A model generated the notes under the pieces. The model was not told the origin of the DNA. It saw only the letters and a list, made by a program, of their open reading frames with translations, and ran no database searches. A DNA stretch of 64,000 nucleotides from Blastopirellula marina DSM 3645 (GTDB lineage: Bacteria > Planctomycetota > Planctomycetia > Pirellulales > Pirellulaceae), in contig NZ_CH672376.1 of assembly GCF_000153105.1 (NCBI RefSeq), positions 3,666,148-3,730,147 of the forward strand, read 5' to 3'. A program made the translations under genes and the position numbers. Below, piece by piece: positions 29,301-38,600 of this stretch; within the stretch, counting starts at the first letter, position 1, and the number at the start of each line of letters is the position of its first letter.

Positions 29301-32098
29301 AACAATCGACGTTTCGTCCATGTCATCCGGATCAACGTACGAACAATCGAGTCCACGCTGATATACGTTTCGTATGGCAGAAACGCCAAAGTGAGCGCGC
29401 TGTGGGCGAGCGGCCTCCCCAGCGCCTGGATCGCTAAGCGTAAATGCATTCGTAGCGGCACATCTGCAGATTTGCGAAATAAATCGGACGCTGCATCGAG
29501 AATCGTCGGCAGCAGGATCGTGCTGAGGACGAACAACAAGGAAGCCGCCGCGACGCTCGGCGAAGCAAACCACGAAATCATCAGTGTCAGCAAGATGGCT
29601 ATCGGCGACAAACTACGCCGCAAATTATCAAAGATTTTCCACCGTGATAGTATCGAGATTGGATTGGTCAACCATTTTCCAGCTCGACTCGGCGCCCATG
29701 GCGTGACCCAAGCGGCGATCTGCCAGTCGCCGCGCATCCAACGATGGCGACGTGAGATGTCCGCCGCGTAGCGGGAAGGATACTCTTCGTAGAGTATTAC
29801 GTCGCTGAGAAGCGCGGAACGCGCATAAGCGCCTTCGATCAGGTCATGACTAAGAATCGCGTTTTCCGGAAAATCGCCGCAACTCTGCTCGAACGAATCG
29901 ACGTCATAGATCCCTTTGCCGATAAACGAACCTTCGCCAAATAAATCTTGATAGACGTCCGAAACGACGCGCGTGTAGGGGTCCACGCCTGGGTCTCCCG
30001 AAAACAGCTGTGCAAACCGCGAACGCTGCGTACTGGTCAAGCTGACCCCGACGCGCGGCTGCAATATCGTATAGCCGTCAATGACGCGGCCAAGCGCCTT
30101 GTCGAACACTGGCCGGTTCAGTCGGTGCGCCAACGTGCCGACCATCAGCCGGGCTGCATCGCGCGGCATTTGAGTGTCCGTGTCGAGCGTGATCACATAA
30201 CGTACGCTCTGCAAGATCGCAGTTTGACCGACAACATCGGTAAAGCGGTCGGTCGCGCCTCGCAGCGTCGCATTCAGATCGGCTAACTTACCACGCTTGC
30301 GTTCATATCCCATCCAAACGCCCTCTTGCGCATTCCACGAACGTGGGCGATGGAATAAGTGAAAAATATCGTTGCGCACATCGGCGTACTTCTCGTTCAA
30401 ACGCTCGATACCCTCGCGCGCCAAGCGAACAAGCTCTGCATCATCTGGCGTTGATGCCGTCGCTGCATCCACAAAGTCCGTCACCAGCGCGAAGTGCAAA
30501 CATTGGTCGCGATTGGAAAGATATCGAATCTCCAAACCGTCGAGCAGATGCTCGATTCCTGAGGCGCTGGTGAGCATCGTCGGAACCGCCGCCAAAGTGC
30601 GGCCTTCGGCGGGTATGCCTTGCTCGAAGTCCATGCGCGGCAGCGATTGCGGGCTCAGCAGTCGCGCCGTCAGCCAATTTACGATTCCGATCCCAAGATG
30701 AGATGCGCAAATCATCACAGGAATCGCCAGAAGTCCTACCACGAGCCAGCTCGCATCGTGTCGCGTCAACCAAAGCAGGAAAAGAAGCGTCGTTGTAAAC
30801 GTTACGAAACCGTTGACTGCCAAATAACAGAAGAGTGGATAGCGTCGGATCAGCTTATCGAGCACGACGATAGGTGAAAGCCGCATTTCGACCAGACGCT
30901 CCAGGACGGGACGCCCTCGATCGATCAGATAGTATCCGACATGCGCGGCGCGTTCATCTGGAGCTTCTCGAGCATGGTTTTCGGCCAATTGGACCGCTTT
31001 GCGCGCTACGGCGTATTCCGAAAGTTTGCTGCGCCGCGCAATTCCTTCCACCGCATGGCGGTAACGATCGCGCGTGGCGAAATCCATTTCCGCATAGATG
31101 CAAGAGGGATCTCCGGCCAGCGTCTGCTCGACCAGACTGTGTTGGCCAACGAACTCTCGCCAGTCGTTTGAGTCTAAAAATCGCAAACTGTTGATGCTAT
31201 TGCCGATCGAGACCTGGTCCGCGGCCTGAGCGCGTCCTTCGGCCCGAACTAGCTGCTCGGTCGTCAGACCTTGATCCGCCAAACGATGTTCAAGCCAACT
31301 GTTGGCGAAGGCGAAGTTGGGATTTTGCCCTTGTAAATGTCGAGTCATCTCGGCCAGAAAGGCGCCGGAAAGGGGCGGATTGTTTCGAGCCATATCGGCC
31401 AGAACGAGAATCAAGTCAGTAGGATTCTGCTCGACAATCTGGACCATCTGATCCGCCCAGTCGCCGGCCAAATCACGATCGCGCCGCGCCAATGCGATCC
31501 GCACGGCGACGCGACGCAAGTTCTCGATCAACGCGAGTCGGAGCATGAGCGGCACCGCCCACAATTCGCCTAGCATCAGCGATTCTACCGACTGGTACGA
31601 CGCGATGAAGCTGTTCAGGCTGGTCGCATCGATGTGCCCATCGACATGCGAAATCAATTCGAGCGCTATCCCGTACACGCGCGGAAAACCGGCGCCCGGC
31701 CCCTCTGCTAAGCGCGGCAATTGTTTACTATAAGAAGGAGGCAGCAGCCTTCGAATCGCCCGGATTTGCTCTTCAATCAGATAGAAATTATCGAGCAGCC
31801 ATTCCGCCGCCGGCTCGATAGGCCGATTTTGGGCCGCCGCCGCTGTGACTAGATCGTAAGTCTCGATCAGGACTCGAGCGTTTTCATCAAGTCGCGGCAG
31901 CAACTTGTTCTGGGACCGTCCTGACGCCAACTGATGCGTTGCCGCGATCGTCTTGGCGTGTCGTTCCAGCTGATCGGCGCTGAATAATTCTGCGCGAAGC
32001 GGTTGCTCATCCTCGCGATTGGTAGGAGATTCTCGCTCGGAAAACCTTCTCCAAGACGCCAGACGCAACAACTTCTGAGAGATGTGCGGAACTTGCAC
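23369..32098 (-). CDS. ndvB: Cyclic beta-glucan synthase (NdvB/ChvB type), GT84-GH94
   Basis: A 2,909-residue inner-membrane enzyme, the usual size of the family, starting at a GTG (32098). It should polymerise UDP-glucose into beta-linked glucan, trim it and cyclise it for the periplasm. Visible parts: a helical N-terminal region; membrane helices near 390-450 (FVTFTTTLLFLLWLT); a GT84 glycosyltransferase with ITLDTDTQMPRDAARLMV near 638 and RRHRWMRGDWQIAAWV near 785; more membrane helices near 820-990; a glycoamylase-like segment about 1040-1580 (SGSMFEYLMPLLVMPNYE); and two GH94 beta-sandwich/helical-barrel sections to the C-terminus, with GDWNDGMNLVG near 2593 and GYIKGYVPGVRENGGQY. No stop or frameshift interrupts it. 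It is not within a visible operon. Beta-1,2 linkage is assumed from the family. Confidence 0.93.
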   Translation of the reverse strand: MQVPHISQKLLRLASWRRFSERESPTNREDEQPLRAELFSADQLERHAKTIAATHQLASGRSQNKLLPRLDENARVLIETYDLVTAAAAQNRPIEPAAEWLLDNFYLIEEQIRAIRRLLPPSYSKQLPRLAEGPGAGFPRVYGIALELISHVDGHIDATSLNSFIASYQSVESLMLGELWAVPLMLRLALIENLRRVAVRIALARRDRDLAGDWADQMVQIVEQNPTDLILVLADMARNNPPLSGAFLAEMTRHLQGQNPNFAFANSWLEHRLADQGLTTEQLVRAEGRAQAADQVSIGNSINSLRFLDSNDWREFVGQHSLVEQTLAGDPSCIYAEMDFATRDRYRHAVEGIARRSKLSEYAVARKAVQLAENHAREAPDERAAHVGYYLIDRGRPVLERLVEMRLSPIVVLDKLIRRYPLFCYLAVNGFVTFTTTLLFLLWLTRHDASWLVVGLLAIPVMICASHLGIGIVNWLTARLLSPQSLPRMDFEQGIPAEGRTLAAVPTMLTSASGIEHLLDGLEIRYLSNRDQCLHFALVTDFVDAATASTPDDAELVRLAREGIERLNEKYADVRNDIFHLFHRPRSWNAQEGVWMGYERKRGKLADLNATLRGATDRFTDVVGQTAILQSVRYVITLDTDTQMPRDAARLMVGTLAHRLNRPVFDKALGRVIDGYTILQPRVGVSLTSTQRSRFAQLFSGDPGVDPYTRVVSDVYQDLFGEGSFIGKGIYDVDSFEQSCGDFPENAILSHDLIEGAYARSALLSDVILYEEYPSRYAADISRRHRWMRGDWQIAAWVTPWAPSRAGKWLTNPISILSRWKIFDNLRRSLSPIAILLTLMISWFASPSVAAASLLFVLSTILLPTILDAASDLFRKSADVPLRMHLRLAIQALGRPLAHSALTLAFLPYETYISVDSIVRTLIRMTWTKRRLLEWRTSSDSERNADDSLVGAFRAMWVAPILATATFLALFPFHRGALLYAAVWLAIWLASPLLAWRLSQPIRKKAPQLSEDQRHFLEKLSRKTFRYFEDFVTAENNWLPPDNVQQNPELVIAPRTSPTNIGMGLLVDLAAYDFGYCSAAQMLTRTQRTLDTMHRMERYRGHFFNWYDTRTLAPLHPRYVSMVDSGNLAGNLLVLSSGFAALGDAPLLPPRMIGGLRDTLRVLLEVAQGVDVVHGAADVLRKIERQIEDLDQTLTSLSSAHSALARLTKMSAELKIASGENEELKWWANAYDQACLEHHRDLTLLASWVALPAPPPQLNNNGQIGELLKRLNRLLTLREVAELEAIAIPPLEAAIQSGSADTIAWLSQLKTALSQSAEKARERIAEFQKLAAQSLDLAEMDFGLLYNSTRDLFAIGYSVSEHRLDASFYDLLASEARLASFIVIAQNKFGQEHWFALGRLLTSAGSAPALLSWSGSMFEYLMPLLVMPNYENTLLDRTYHAVVRRQIEYGRQRGVPWGISESGYNAIDQHKTYQYRAFGVPGLGLKRGLAEDLVIAPYASVLALMVEPEAACRNLERLAADGQLGAYGFYEAVDYTPSRLPPGSDRVSVRQFMAHHEGMSLLSLAYLLLDKPMQRRFLADPMLRAADLLLQERVPKASAPVYPHASEANATRLVSAEESGNMRVFTDPSASAIEAHLLSNGRYHVAVTSAGGGYSRWRDLAITRWREDATKDDYGSFCYVRDVESGVVWSNAWQPTTKSAKGYEAIFTQARAEFRRSDNQIETYTQICVSPEDDIELRRITLTNRSELPRTLELTSYAEVVLATQAQDEAHPAFSNLFVETELVREHTAIYCTRRPRSAEEQPPWITHMMTVRGETVGEPSYETDRMRFVGRHKTLVSPAALNRKGALSNSAGSVLDPIVSVRQTVLLQPNESMTIDIVTGAAETRAGVQSLTEKYGDPSLTDRVFDIAWTHSHILLTQLNASETDAQVYGRLASSIIYASTLHRAKASILALNRQGQSGLWGYGISGDLPIVLVRIRDHERLSIVHQAVQAHSYWRMKGLAVDLVIWNEDDSVYRQTLQDSIVDLVAASPEAPLIDRPGGVFIRRGEQMSDEDRALLQTVARIVLLDDAGTLAEQVERRGRAPVSIPHLRPTRSPDIANASAESPDRDLAFFNGLGGFSQDGREYVTTLAAGQTTPAPWVNVIANSQFGAVVSEGGSSYTWAENSHEYRLTPWRNDPVSDLSGEAIYVRDEETGSYWSPTPLPARGGNSYVVRHGFGYSIFDYSEDGITTELCIYVDPEAPVKIYKLKIANHSGRRRQLSVTGYWELVLGEIRGKSLMHIVTEADPASGAIMARNVYNAEFGDRVAFVNCSESNRTCTGDRAEFIGRNGKLTNPSAMRRVRLSGRIGAGYDPCAAFQAPLTLEVGQERTITFILGATVGAKEASALAQEFRSVDRANQAIEEVWHFWSRTLGVIHLESPDPAVNYLANGWLVYQTLACRMWARSGFYQSGGAFGFRDQLQDAMALVHAQPQLLREHLLRAAAHQFREGDVQHWWHPPVGRGVRTHFSDDYLWLPLAICRYVEKTGDTGVLDETAPFLSARLLRSDEESCYDLPHVSDDIGTLYEHGKRAIDRGLQFGEHGLPLMGCGDWNDGMNLVGEDGRGESVWLAFFLYYVLEQFAQLARRQGDLALADRYSLEAGRLRGNIEEHGWDGQWYRRAYFDDGTPLGSSSNEECQIDAIAQSWSVLSGGGTHGRPKIAMESVNRRLVRRDARLILLLDPPFDKSDLNPGYIKGYVPGVRENGGQYTHSAIWTVMAAAAMGDNERAWELFSLINPISHGATPDDIAQYRVEPYVAAADVYGVEPHTGRGGWTWYTGSSGWMYRLIVESLLGLHLEGDKMRITPCLPADWTTFQIHYRFRETFYHITIHNHGAGATVCSMTLDGAKVHEEFISLVDDQCDHEVVVEMQPI

Positions 32099-32394
32099 GT
32101 AACGCTCGCTTGTAAAAGGAGCGAAAGACTTGAATATAGGCGGGAATGGATGCCGTGCGATACTAGGCGACCAGACTTTGGGCGATCACAGCGCTTCGCT
32201 CCTCCCGCGAAGCGGCGTTTTGCGCACCCACTTCACGATCCTCCTTCGCCCTCCCTTATTTGGAATAATCTCCCTGGAAGGATCCCCACCGATTCCCGCT
32301 AGCACATTCACAGCGACGCGGCCGCATTCCGAGCGCTCACGGTCAGCATCGTATTCTTCGTCAGAATAACGCCGCTTGGACTAAGCCGGCGACG

Positions 32395-33990
32395 TTAATT
32401 CCCCACGGGGTTGTCCAACACTTCGTCGATTGGCAATTTTTCATCCCCTGGCGGCGGTTCGATTTCTTCCGCATTGGGCGGCGTTTCAAGCACCGCCGGC
32501 GGTCGACTCAGATAGGGCGATGGCCAGCCGCCGCCCAGCGAGCGATAGATGGCGACGACTCCTTGGGCGACATTGCCTTTGGCTACGGCCGCGGCTACTT
32601 CTTGCTGGGTCTTGGTGTTTTGAACGCTGAACACACGATTGAAGTCAATTTCCTCCCCTTCTTCAAATTGCAGGGTGATCAGTTGATTCGTTTTGTCGGC
32701 GGCCTCGGCGGCTTCCAATTGCAATCGGAGTTGCTCTTGGGCTTTGAGGAATCCGACAATCGCGTTTTCGGCTTCAAGATTAGCGTTCAGGACCGTTTGC
32801 TGATAGGCTGCGAGCAGCTCTTGGAATCGCGCATCTTGGAAATGGATATTTCCGGCGATGCGTCCGTAGTTCAGAATATTCCAGTCAAGCGACGGCCCTA
32901 CCGAACCAAAACCCGATCCAGTGCGGAACAGATCCTTGAACTGATTCCCGCTCCTGCCAACGGTTCCAGACAGTGTGATGTGCGGATATAACTCAGATTC
33001 AGCCACACCAATTAATGCGCTCTGCGACGCGAGCTGTCGCTCTGATCGGCGAACGTCAGGCCGTTGCAACAAGGTGGCGGCCGGAATCCCTAGCGCGATC
33101 TCTGGTTTCACGTTTGGTATTTCGCCGGCGCCTAGCATGTCGACGATCCATTCAGGCGGCGCTCCAAACAGGACGCACAACTGGTTCTGCGATTGCCGCA
33201 GTGATATCTCCAGTTGCGGAACCAGCGCTTCGGTTTGCACCAAACTCGATTTCGCCTGCTGCACGTCGACTTCACTCGATTCGCCGTTGACAAAGCGAAT
33301 CTCCGTCAGCTCATAGGTCTTTCGTTGATTCTCCACATTCAACTTGACCAGCTCCAGTCGCGTCTGAAGCGTGCGGATATCGATGTACGTCTGGGCGACG
33401 TCGGCCACCAGCGTGACGACCACGTCTCCATAGTCATACACAGCGGCATCCAGGTCAGCGTCGGCCGATTCGACGGCGCGGCGATAGCGGCCCCAAAAAT
33501 CAACTTCCCACGCCAACCCAAACGAACCGCTCCAACTGCTGAAATGGCGATCGAAACCGGCGCCGGTGACAAGATTGTGAGAGTACTGGGCGGAAAAATC
33601 TTGCTGTTGTGGAAACATGCTCCCCACGGCAATCGCGCGCAGCGCTCTTGCCTGCATGATTCGCGCCCCTGCCTGGCGAACTGTCAGATTCTGATTGTAC
33701 GCCTCGGTCACCAGCTGGTTCAAAACCGGGTCGTTGAAAGAGGTCGACCACCAGGCAGCGGCGTCGACGGGATCGCCGATCACTCGTTTATCGTCGGAAT
33801 CGATCCAGTCCTGCGCCACGGGAACAGCCGGAGTGCGATAATTGGGGCCTACCTTAAAGCCGTTGGCGATCCAGTCGCGGGGGCTTGTACAGCCGATGCC
33901 AACAAACGCAATCCAGGCGAACGAAACTGTCAGACCGAGCCGGAATTGGTAAATTGCACTGTTTGCAGGCGAGTGAGGGACGCATCGCAT
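32395..33990 (-). CDS. Outer-membrane efflux lipoprotein (NodT/OprM family)
   Basis: The TolC-like exit duct of a tripartite RND pump. I use the ATG at 33990 (531 residues); a TTG precedes it. The N-terminus is a lipoprotein signal with lipobox VGIGCTS near residue 36, followed by VGPNYRTPAVPVAQDW, the standard opening of NodT-family proteins. Two OEP repeats follow, including NQNLTVRQAGARIMQARALR, LQRPDVRRSERQLASQSALI and AVAKGNVAQGVVAIYRSLGG. The C-terminal tail is Pro/Glu-rich. It is transcribed away from the adaptor and pump genes at 34358 and 35612 across a 367-bp shared control region, and the three probably form one pump. Confidence 0.93.
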   Translation of the reverse strand: MRCVPHSPANSAIYQFRLGLTVSFAWIAFVGIGCTSPRDWIANGFKVGPNYRTPAVPVAQDWIDSDDKRVIGDPVDAAAWWSTSFNDPVLNQLVTEAYNQNLTVRQAGARIMQARALRAIAVGSMFPQQQDFSAQYSHNLVTGAGFDRHFSSWSGSFGLAWEVDFWGRYRRAVESADADLDAAVYDYGDVVVTLVADVAQTYIDIRTLQTRLELVKLNVENQRKTYELTEIRFVNGESSEVDVQQAKSSLVQTEALVPQLEISLRQSQNQLCVLFGAPPEWIVDMLGAGEIPNVKPEIALGIPAATLLQRPDVRRSERQLASQSALIGVAESELYPHITLSGTVGRSGNQFKDLFRTGSGFGSVGPSLDWNILNYGRIAGNIHFQDARFQELLAAYQQTVLNANLEAENAIVGFLKAQEQLRLQLEAAEAADKTNQLITLQFEEGEEIDFNRVFSVQNTKTQQEVAAAVAKGNVAQGVVAIYRSLGGGWPSPYLSRPPAVLETPPNAEEIEPPPGDEKLPIDEVLDNPVGN

Positions 33991-34357
33991 CAATTATCTC
34001 GAGAAATCAGCAAGACGGGAAAATACGTCGCTTGCCCTACAATCGGTGGATCTGGCGGGATCGGTACAATCTTTTCCGCGATGCTCGAAAAGGTTGACCC
34101 CAGTCCTCAACTTCCGGGGTTAAAGTCTCTATCATCGTTACAACCGTCATTTTCAATGTCTGCACCGTTGCATTCAAACTGGACAAAGCCGCTTCCCCAC
34201 CGCTGGCTGCCGTGGCTCTTGGGCGCAGTGATTAGCCCAACAGGTCCCATCGACCATCGCCGATCTGTTTTCTTCGCAACGGATCCGCGTCGACAATCAG
34301 CCCCTTCCTTCCCTCGCTCGATCTTCCAACTATTGTTAATAGACGTGGTTCTAACCT
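33991..34357. promoter_or_regulatory. Divergent control region of the HAE-type efflux set
   Basis: This 367-bp space separates the outer-membrane gene (minus) from the adaptor gene (plus). It contains an inverted repeat TTGACCCC (34094-34101) and GGGGTTAA (34116-34123) with 14 bp between, a possible operator. No regulator gene lies next to it. The longer plus-strand frame through this region is a shadow of the outer-membrane gene. Confidence 0.35.
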
Positions 34358-35602
34358 ATGGCAAAGTCTTCAACTAAACCTTCGATTTTCGCTGGGCGCT
34401 TGCTGAGACTTGCTATCCCCTGCGCAATCCTTGCCGCAGGCTGGTTCGGCTTTTCCCAACTGGCCGTTCAAGTCGAACGGCCCCCTCGGCCAGAACCCAA
34501 GAAGGTCTTGCTACGTTCCCGGGTCGAGGAACTGGAAGTGGTTGACTATCCGGTGGTCGTCAAGACGCACGCCGTCGTGCAGGCACATAACCAAGTGACG
34601 TTGACGGCCCAGGTCTCTGGGGTGGTCCTGAAAATCAGCTCTGCCTTTGAAGTCGGCGCCTACTTCAAGCAGGGGGAAATGCTCGTTGAGATCGATCCGA
34701 GCGACTACCAAACGGCGCTCGACTTCGCCGAGTCCGAATTGGCGGCGGCCAAGTCGGAACTCAAACTTGCGAGACTCGTGGAGGAACGCAAGTTAAGACT
34801 CGTCGAATCGAACGCCGTTTCTCAGGGAGAAGTGGACGCGGCTTCCGCGAGCCGAGAGCAGTCCGAAGCCAACGTCGCGCTGGCCGAAACGGGGGTCGCG
34901 CAAGCGAAGCTGAATCTGCAGCGAACCAAGATCATGGCGCCATTCGCTGGTCGCGTCATGTCGAAGCTCATCGGCGTCGGACAATTAGCAGGATCAAATT
35001 CTCCCTTGGGTGAAGTGTTCGCTATCGACTATGTCGAGGTCCGTCTTCCCATCTCGGGTGAGCTGAGAGAATTTTTGGAGTTGCCCGAGTATGCGAATGA
35101 TCCTCCGCTCCCGGTCGAGTTTCGCGATGGCATCCAAAAGTCGAACGAAACGGTCTGGCATGGGAAAATCGTTCGCACCGAGGGAATGCTGGACGAGGAC
35201 TCACGCGATCTGTTCGCGATCGCGCGCATTGATCGTCCTTTCGGCGGTGAGACGCGGACTGCGCCGCTTCGAATCGGTCAGCCGGTCATCGCTTTCATTG
35301 AAGGCAAAGTCCTGGAAGACGTCATCGCTTTGCCCAGGGGTTCTGTCCGCCAACTGGATAAGATCGTCTTGGTGAACCGCGCGGATCAGACGCTGCTGCC
35401 GATCTCGATCAAGTCGCTCTGGTCCGATGCTGACAAGGTGATCGTTTCCTCGTCCGCGATTCCGAAGGGGATGTGGCTAGCGACCACTCCAATGCCGTTT
35501 ACGCCCAAGGGCGCCAAGATCGAAATCATTCCCGCAGCAGACACCGGCATCTCCATCGCGGATTCTACTTCAACCGATCCCGACAAGAACTCTACGAACT
35601 GA
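34358..35602 (+). CDS. RND efflux periplasmic adaptor (membrane fusion protein)
   Basis: A 414-residue HlyD/AcrA-type adaptor that links an inner-membrane RND pump to the outer-membrane duct. A single N-terminal membrane anchor (IPCAILAAGWFGFSQLAV) is followed by lipoyl half-motifs (VQAHNQVTLTAQVSGVVLKI, ...GEMLVEIDP), a helical hairpin (about residues 110-190, SELAAAKSELKLARLVEERK) and the second lipoyl half (QRTKIMAPFAGRVMSKLIGV). Beta-barrel and membrane-proximal domains complete it. It ends 9 bp before the pump gene, so both are in one operon. The substrate cannot be read from the sequence. Confidence 0.94.
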   Translation: MAKSSTKPSIFAGRLLRLAIPCAILAAGWFGFSQLAVQVERPPRPEPKKVLLRSRVEELEVVDYPVVVKTHAVVQAHNQVTLTAQVSGVVLKISSAFEVGAYFKQGEMLVEIDPSDYQTALDFAESELAAAKSELKLARLVEERKLRLVESNAVSQGEVDAASASREQSEANVALAETGVAQAKLNLQRTKIMAPFAGRVMSKLIGVGQLAGSNSPLGEVFAIDYVEVRLPISGELREFLELPEYANDPPLPVEFRDGIQKSNETVWHGKIVRTEGMLDEDSRDLFAIARIDRPFGGETRTAPLRIGQPVIAFIEGKVLEDVIALPRGSVRQLDKIVLVNRADQTLLPISIKSLWSDADKVIVSSSAIPKGMWLATTPMPFTPKGAKIEIIPAADTGISIADSTSTDPDKNSTN

Positions 35603-35611
35603 TAATTACCG

Positions 35612-38600
35612 ATGATTCGTTGGTTTACGACAAACGGGATCGCCGCGAACTTTCTGATGTTCGCCATCCTCATCGGGGGCGTCTATACGGCCCTCTACAA
35701 AATCCCGCTTGAGGTCTCCCCAGAACGCAGCTTTGAGTCCGTGTTCGTCAATATGACTTACCGCGGAGGAACCGCGAAAGATGTCGAGCGCGCGATCCTC
35801 ATACCGATCGAGGAATCGCTGGAAGGCGTCGAAGGGATTCGCGACATCATCTCGGAAGGTCGCCAGGGTCAGGGAAGGATCATGATCGACGCCGAGCCGG
35901 GGACCGACCTGCGGGCGCTGATGGACGATATCTCGTCCCGAATCAACACGATCACCAGCTTTCCGGATGAGACGGAGCGGCCCGAGATTTCGATCCCCGA
36001 TTCTTCCAATTGGTGGGAAGTACTGAGCATCGCCGTCACAGGTCATTTGAGTCCGCACGAGTTGCGTGAAGTCGCTCGCAAAGTCGAAGAAGACGTTATC
36101 GCACTGCCGGGGATCAGTCGCGCGCAAGTGCAAGGGGACCGAGACTACGAGATCAGCGTGGAAGTGGATACGGAAAAGCTCTTGGCGTACGGGCTGAGTT
36201 TGCAGGATCTCTCCGAAGCCATCCAACAGTTTTCAGTCGACCTGCCGGCGGGATCAATCGAGAGCCCTAGCGGCACCTTCATCATTCGCACCCGTGGCCA
36301 GGCCTACTCTGAGCAAGAGTTCGGCAATACCCCGATCCTCGCCGGCAACGGCGCCGACGTCCTCTTGGGAGAAGTTGCGACGATCAACGACGGCTTTGAA
36401 GAAGGGGAAAAGATCGTTGAGTTCAACGGGCGCCCCGCCCTGTTTGTCGAGGTAATGCGCACCGGCAAAGAGAACGCGATCGATATCTCGGACAAGGTGC
36501 ACCAATACGTCAGCAATGCGCGCAGCCGGTTTCCCGAAGGGATCGAGCTATTTATCTGGGACGACGAGTCGGTCGAGATTCGGGGGCGTCTGTCAACGCT
36601 CGTCACATCGATGGCGCAAGGCAGCCTGCTGGTTATGTTGCTTTTGGGCCTGTTCCTTCGTCCCGGTCTCGCGTTCTGGATCGTGGCTGGCATCCCCGTC
36701 GGTTTTGCCGGCGGAGTCATTTTGATGCCTTGGTTTGGGGTCACGGCGAATGTGATGAGCTTGTTCGGTTTCATCATCGTCGTCGGTATCGTTGTTGATG
36801 ATGCGATCGTGACCGGCGAGAACGTCTATTTGAAAATGCAAGAAGGGTTATCTCCGCTGGAAGCAGCCGTCGAAGGAACCCAAGAGGTCGCGACTCCGGT
36901 CACGTTCGGCGCGCTGACAACCATGGTCGCGTTCGTTCCGCTCATGTTCTTTGAAGGGAGTTGGGGTGATTTTGCGTCCCAGGTGCCGCCGGTCGTCGCG
37001 CCCGTGCTCCTCTTTTCTCTCATCGAATCCAAGTTAATCCTGCCGGCTCACTTGAAGCATTTACGGCCGGTTCCTCGCAACAACCCGATTACGCGGCTTC
37101 AAACGTCGATCGCCAACAGTCTTGAATCCTTTATCGAGCGGGTTTATCAGCCATCTCTTGAGTTTTCGGTGCGCCATCGCGGTTCGGTCTTGGCTGCATT
37201 TGTGTCGGCGATATTGTTGATGGCCGGATATTGCTTGAGCGGTCGAATGGAGTTCGTCGCCTACCCGACGGTCGAAAAACAACGCATCTCCGCCGAACTC
37301 GATATGCCGGACGATACCTCGCTGGAGACGACCGCTCGATACATGCAGCGAATCGAAACCGCATTGCTCCAAGTTCAAAAGGAATATATCGATCCCGAAA
37401 GCGGCGAGTCGCTAGTCCTGAACATCTCCAAGATCGTGGGCGCCGCCCGGATCCATCGCGACTTTGAGAAATCACGGGGCGCGATCTCATTTGAAGTATT
37501 GGCCCCGTCGCTGCGCAGCGCTACCGGGCCGAAGAATAGCGATCTCGCCGCCCGTTGGAGCGAGCTCATTGGCCCCATCCCCGAGGCGACGGAATTCCGT
37601 ATCCGCTCTGACTCCAGCATTAACCGCGACCGCAATGTCGACAATGAGAATCTGAATATCGAACTGCGTGGCCCGATGTCGCCCGAGAAGGCCCTCGTGG
37701 CGCGTCAGATCAAAAGCCTGTTGGAAGAATACAAAGCGTTCAGCTCGGCCTGGGCGAACATCAACTACGGTCAGGACGAACTCGAGTTGCGATTGAAACC
37801 GCACGCCGCCGAACTCGACGTGACGCAGCAGCTGCTCGCCCAGCAGATTCGCCAATCCTTTTTTGGCGAAGAGGCTCAACGCGTGCAACGCGGGACAGAC
37901 GACATCCGAGTCATGGTCCGCTTGCCACGCGCGCAGCGGGAAGCGCTGCACACGCTCGATCGCATGCAGATTCGCACTCCTCGCGGCGCGAGCGTGCCTC
38001 TGGCGACGGTGGCCGAAATCGTCTTTACTCAGGCCCCATCCTCGGTCACCCGGAAGAATGGCGCTGAGATACTTCGCTGCGGCGCTCAACCGGTGGACGA
38101 CACGGTCGACATCCTGGGAATTTCCCAGGAGCTATCACCGAAAATCGAGGAACTGTGCCAACCACACAACCTTAGTTTCGAGTATGTGGGCTATGTCGCG
38201 GAGGCGGAAGACGCCCAACGAAAGACAATTCTTGGTTCCTGTATTTTGGCCTTCGTCTTGTATGGATTGCTAGCGGTCGCACTCAAATCGCTAGGACAGC
38301 CGTTCTTTGTCTTAATGGCCATTCCTTTCGCGATCATAGGGGCGCTGCTAGGGCACATTGCGATGGACATCACGCCGTCGTACCTTTCGATCTTCGGAAT
38401 GCTGGCCCTCGCAGGGGTCGCCGTCAACGACACGCTGGTGATGGTCGACTATGTGAACCATCGGCTCGCTGCGGGAGCCACGCTCCACGAGGCGGCGCTC
38501 CAAGCAGGCGCCAGGCGATTTCGCCCGATCATGCTGACTTCGGTCACGACGTTTGTGGGCTTGGTTCCGCTGCTGATGGATAAGTCGCTGCAAGCCCAAT

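Noticed and set aside
33214-34377. Plus-strand frame of 387 codons over the outer-membrane gene and the divergent region
   Set aside because: It overlaps a clear NodT-type lipoprotein gene on the other strand and has no recognisable features.
35606-36226. Minus-strand frame of 206 codons
   Set aside because: Shadow of the RND pump gene; no motif of its own.
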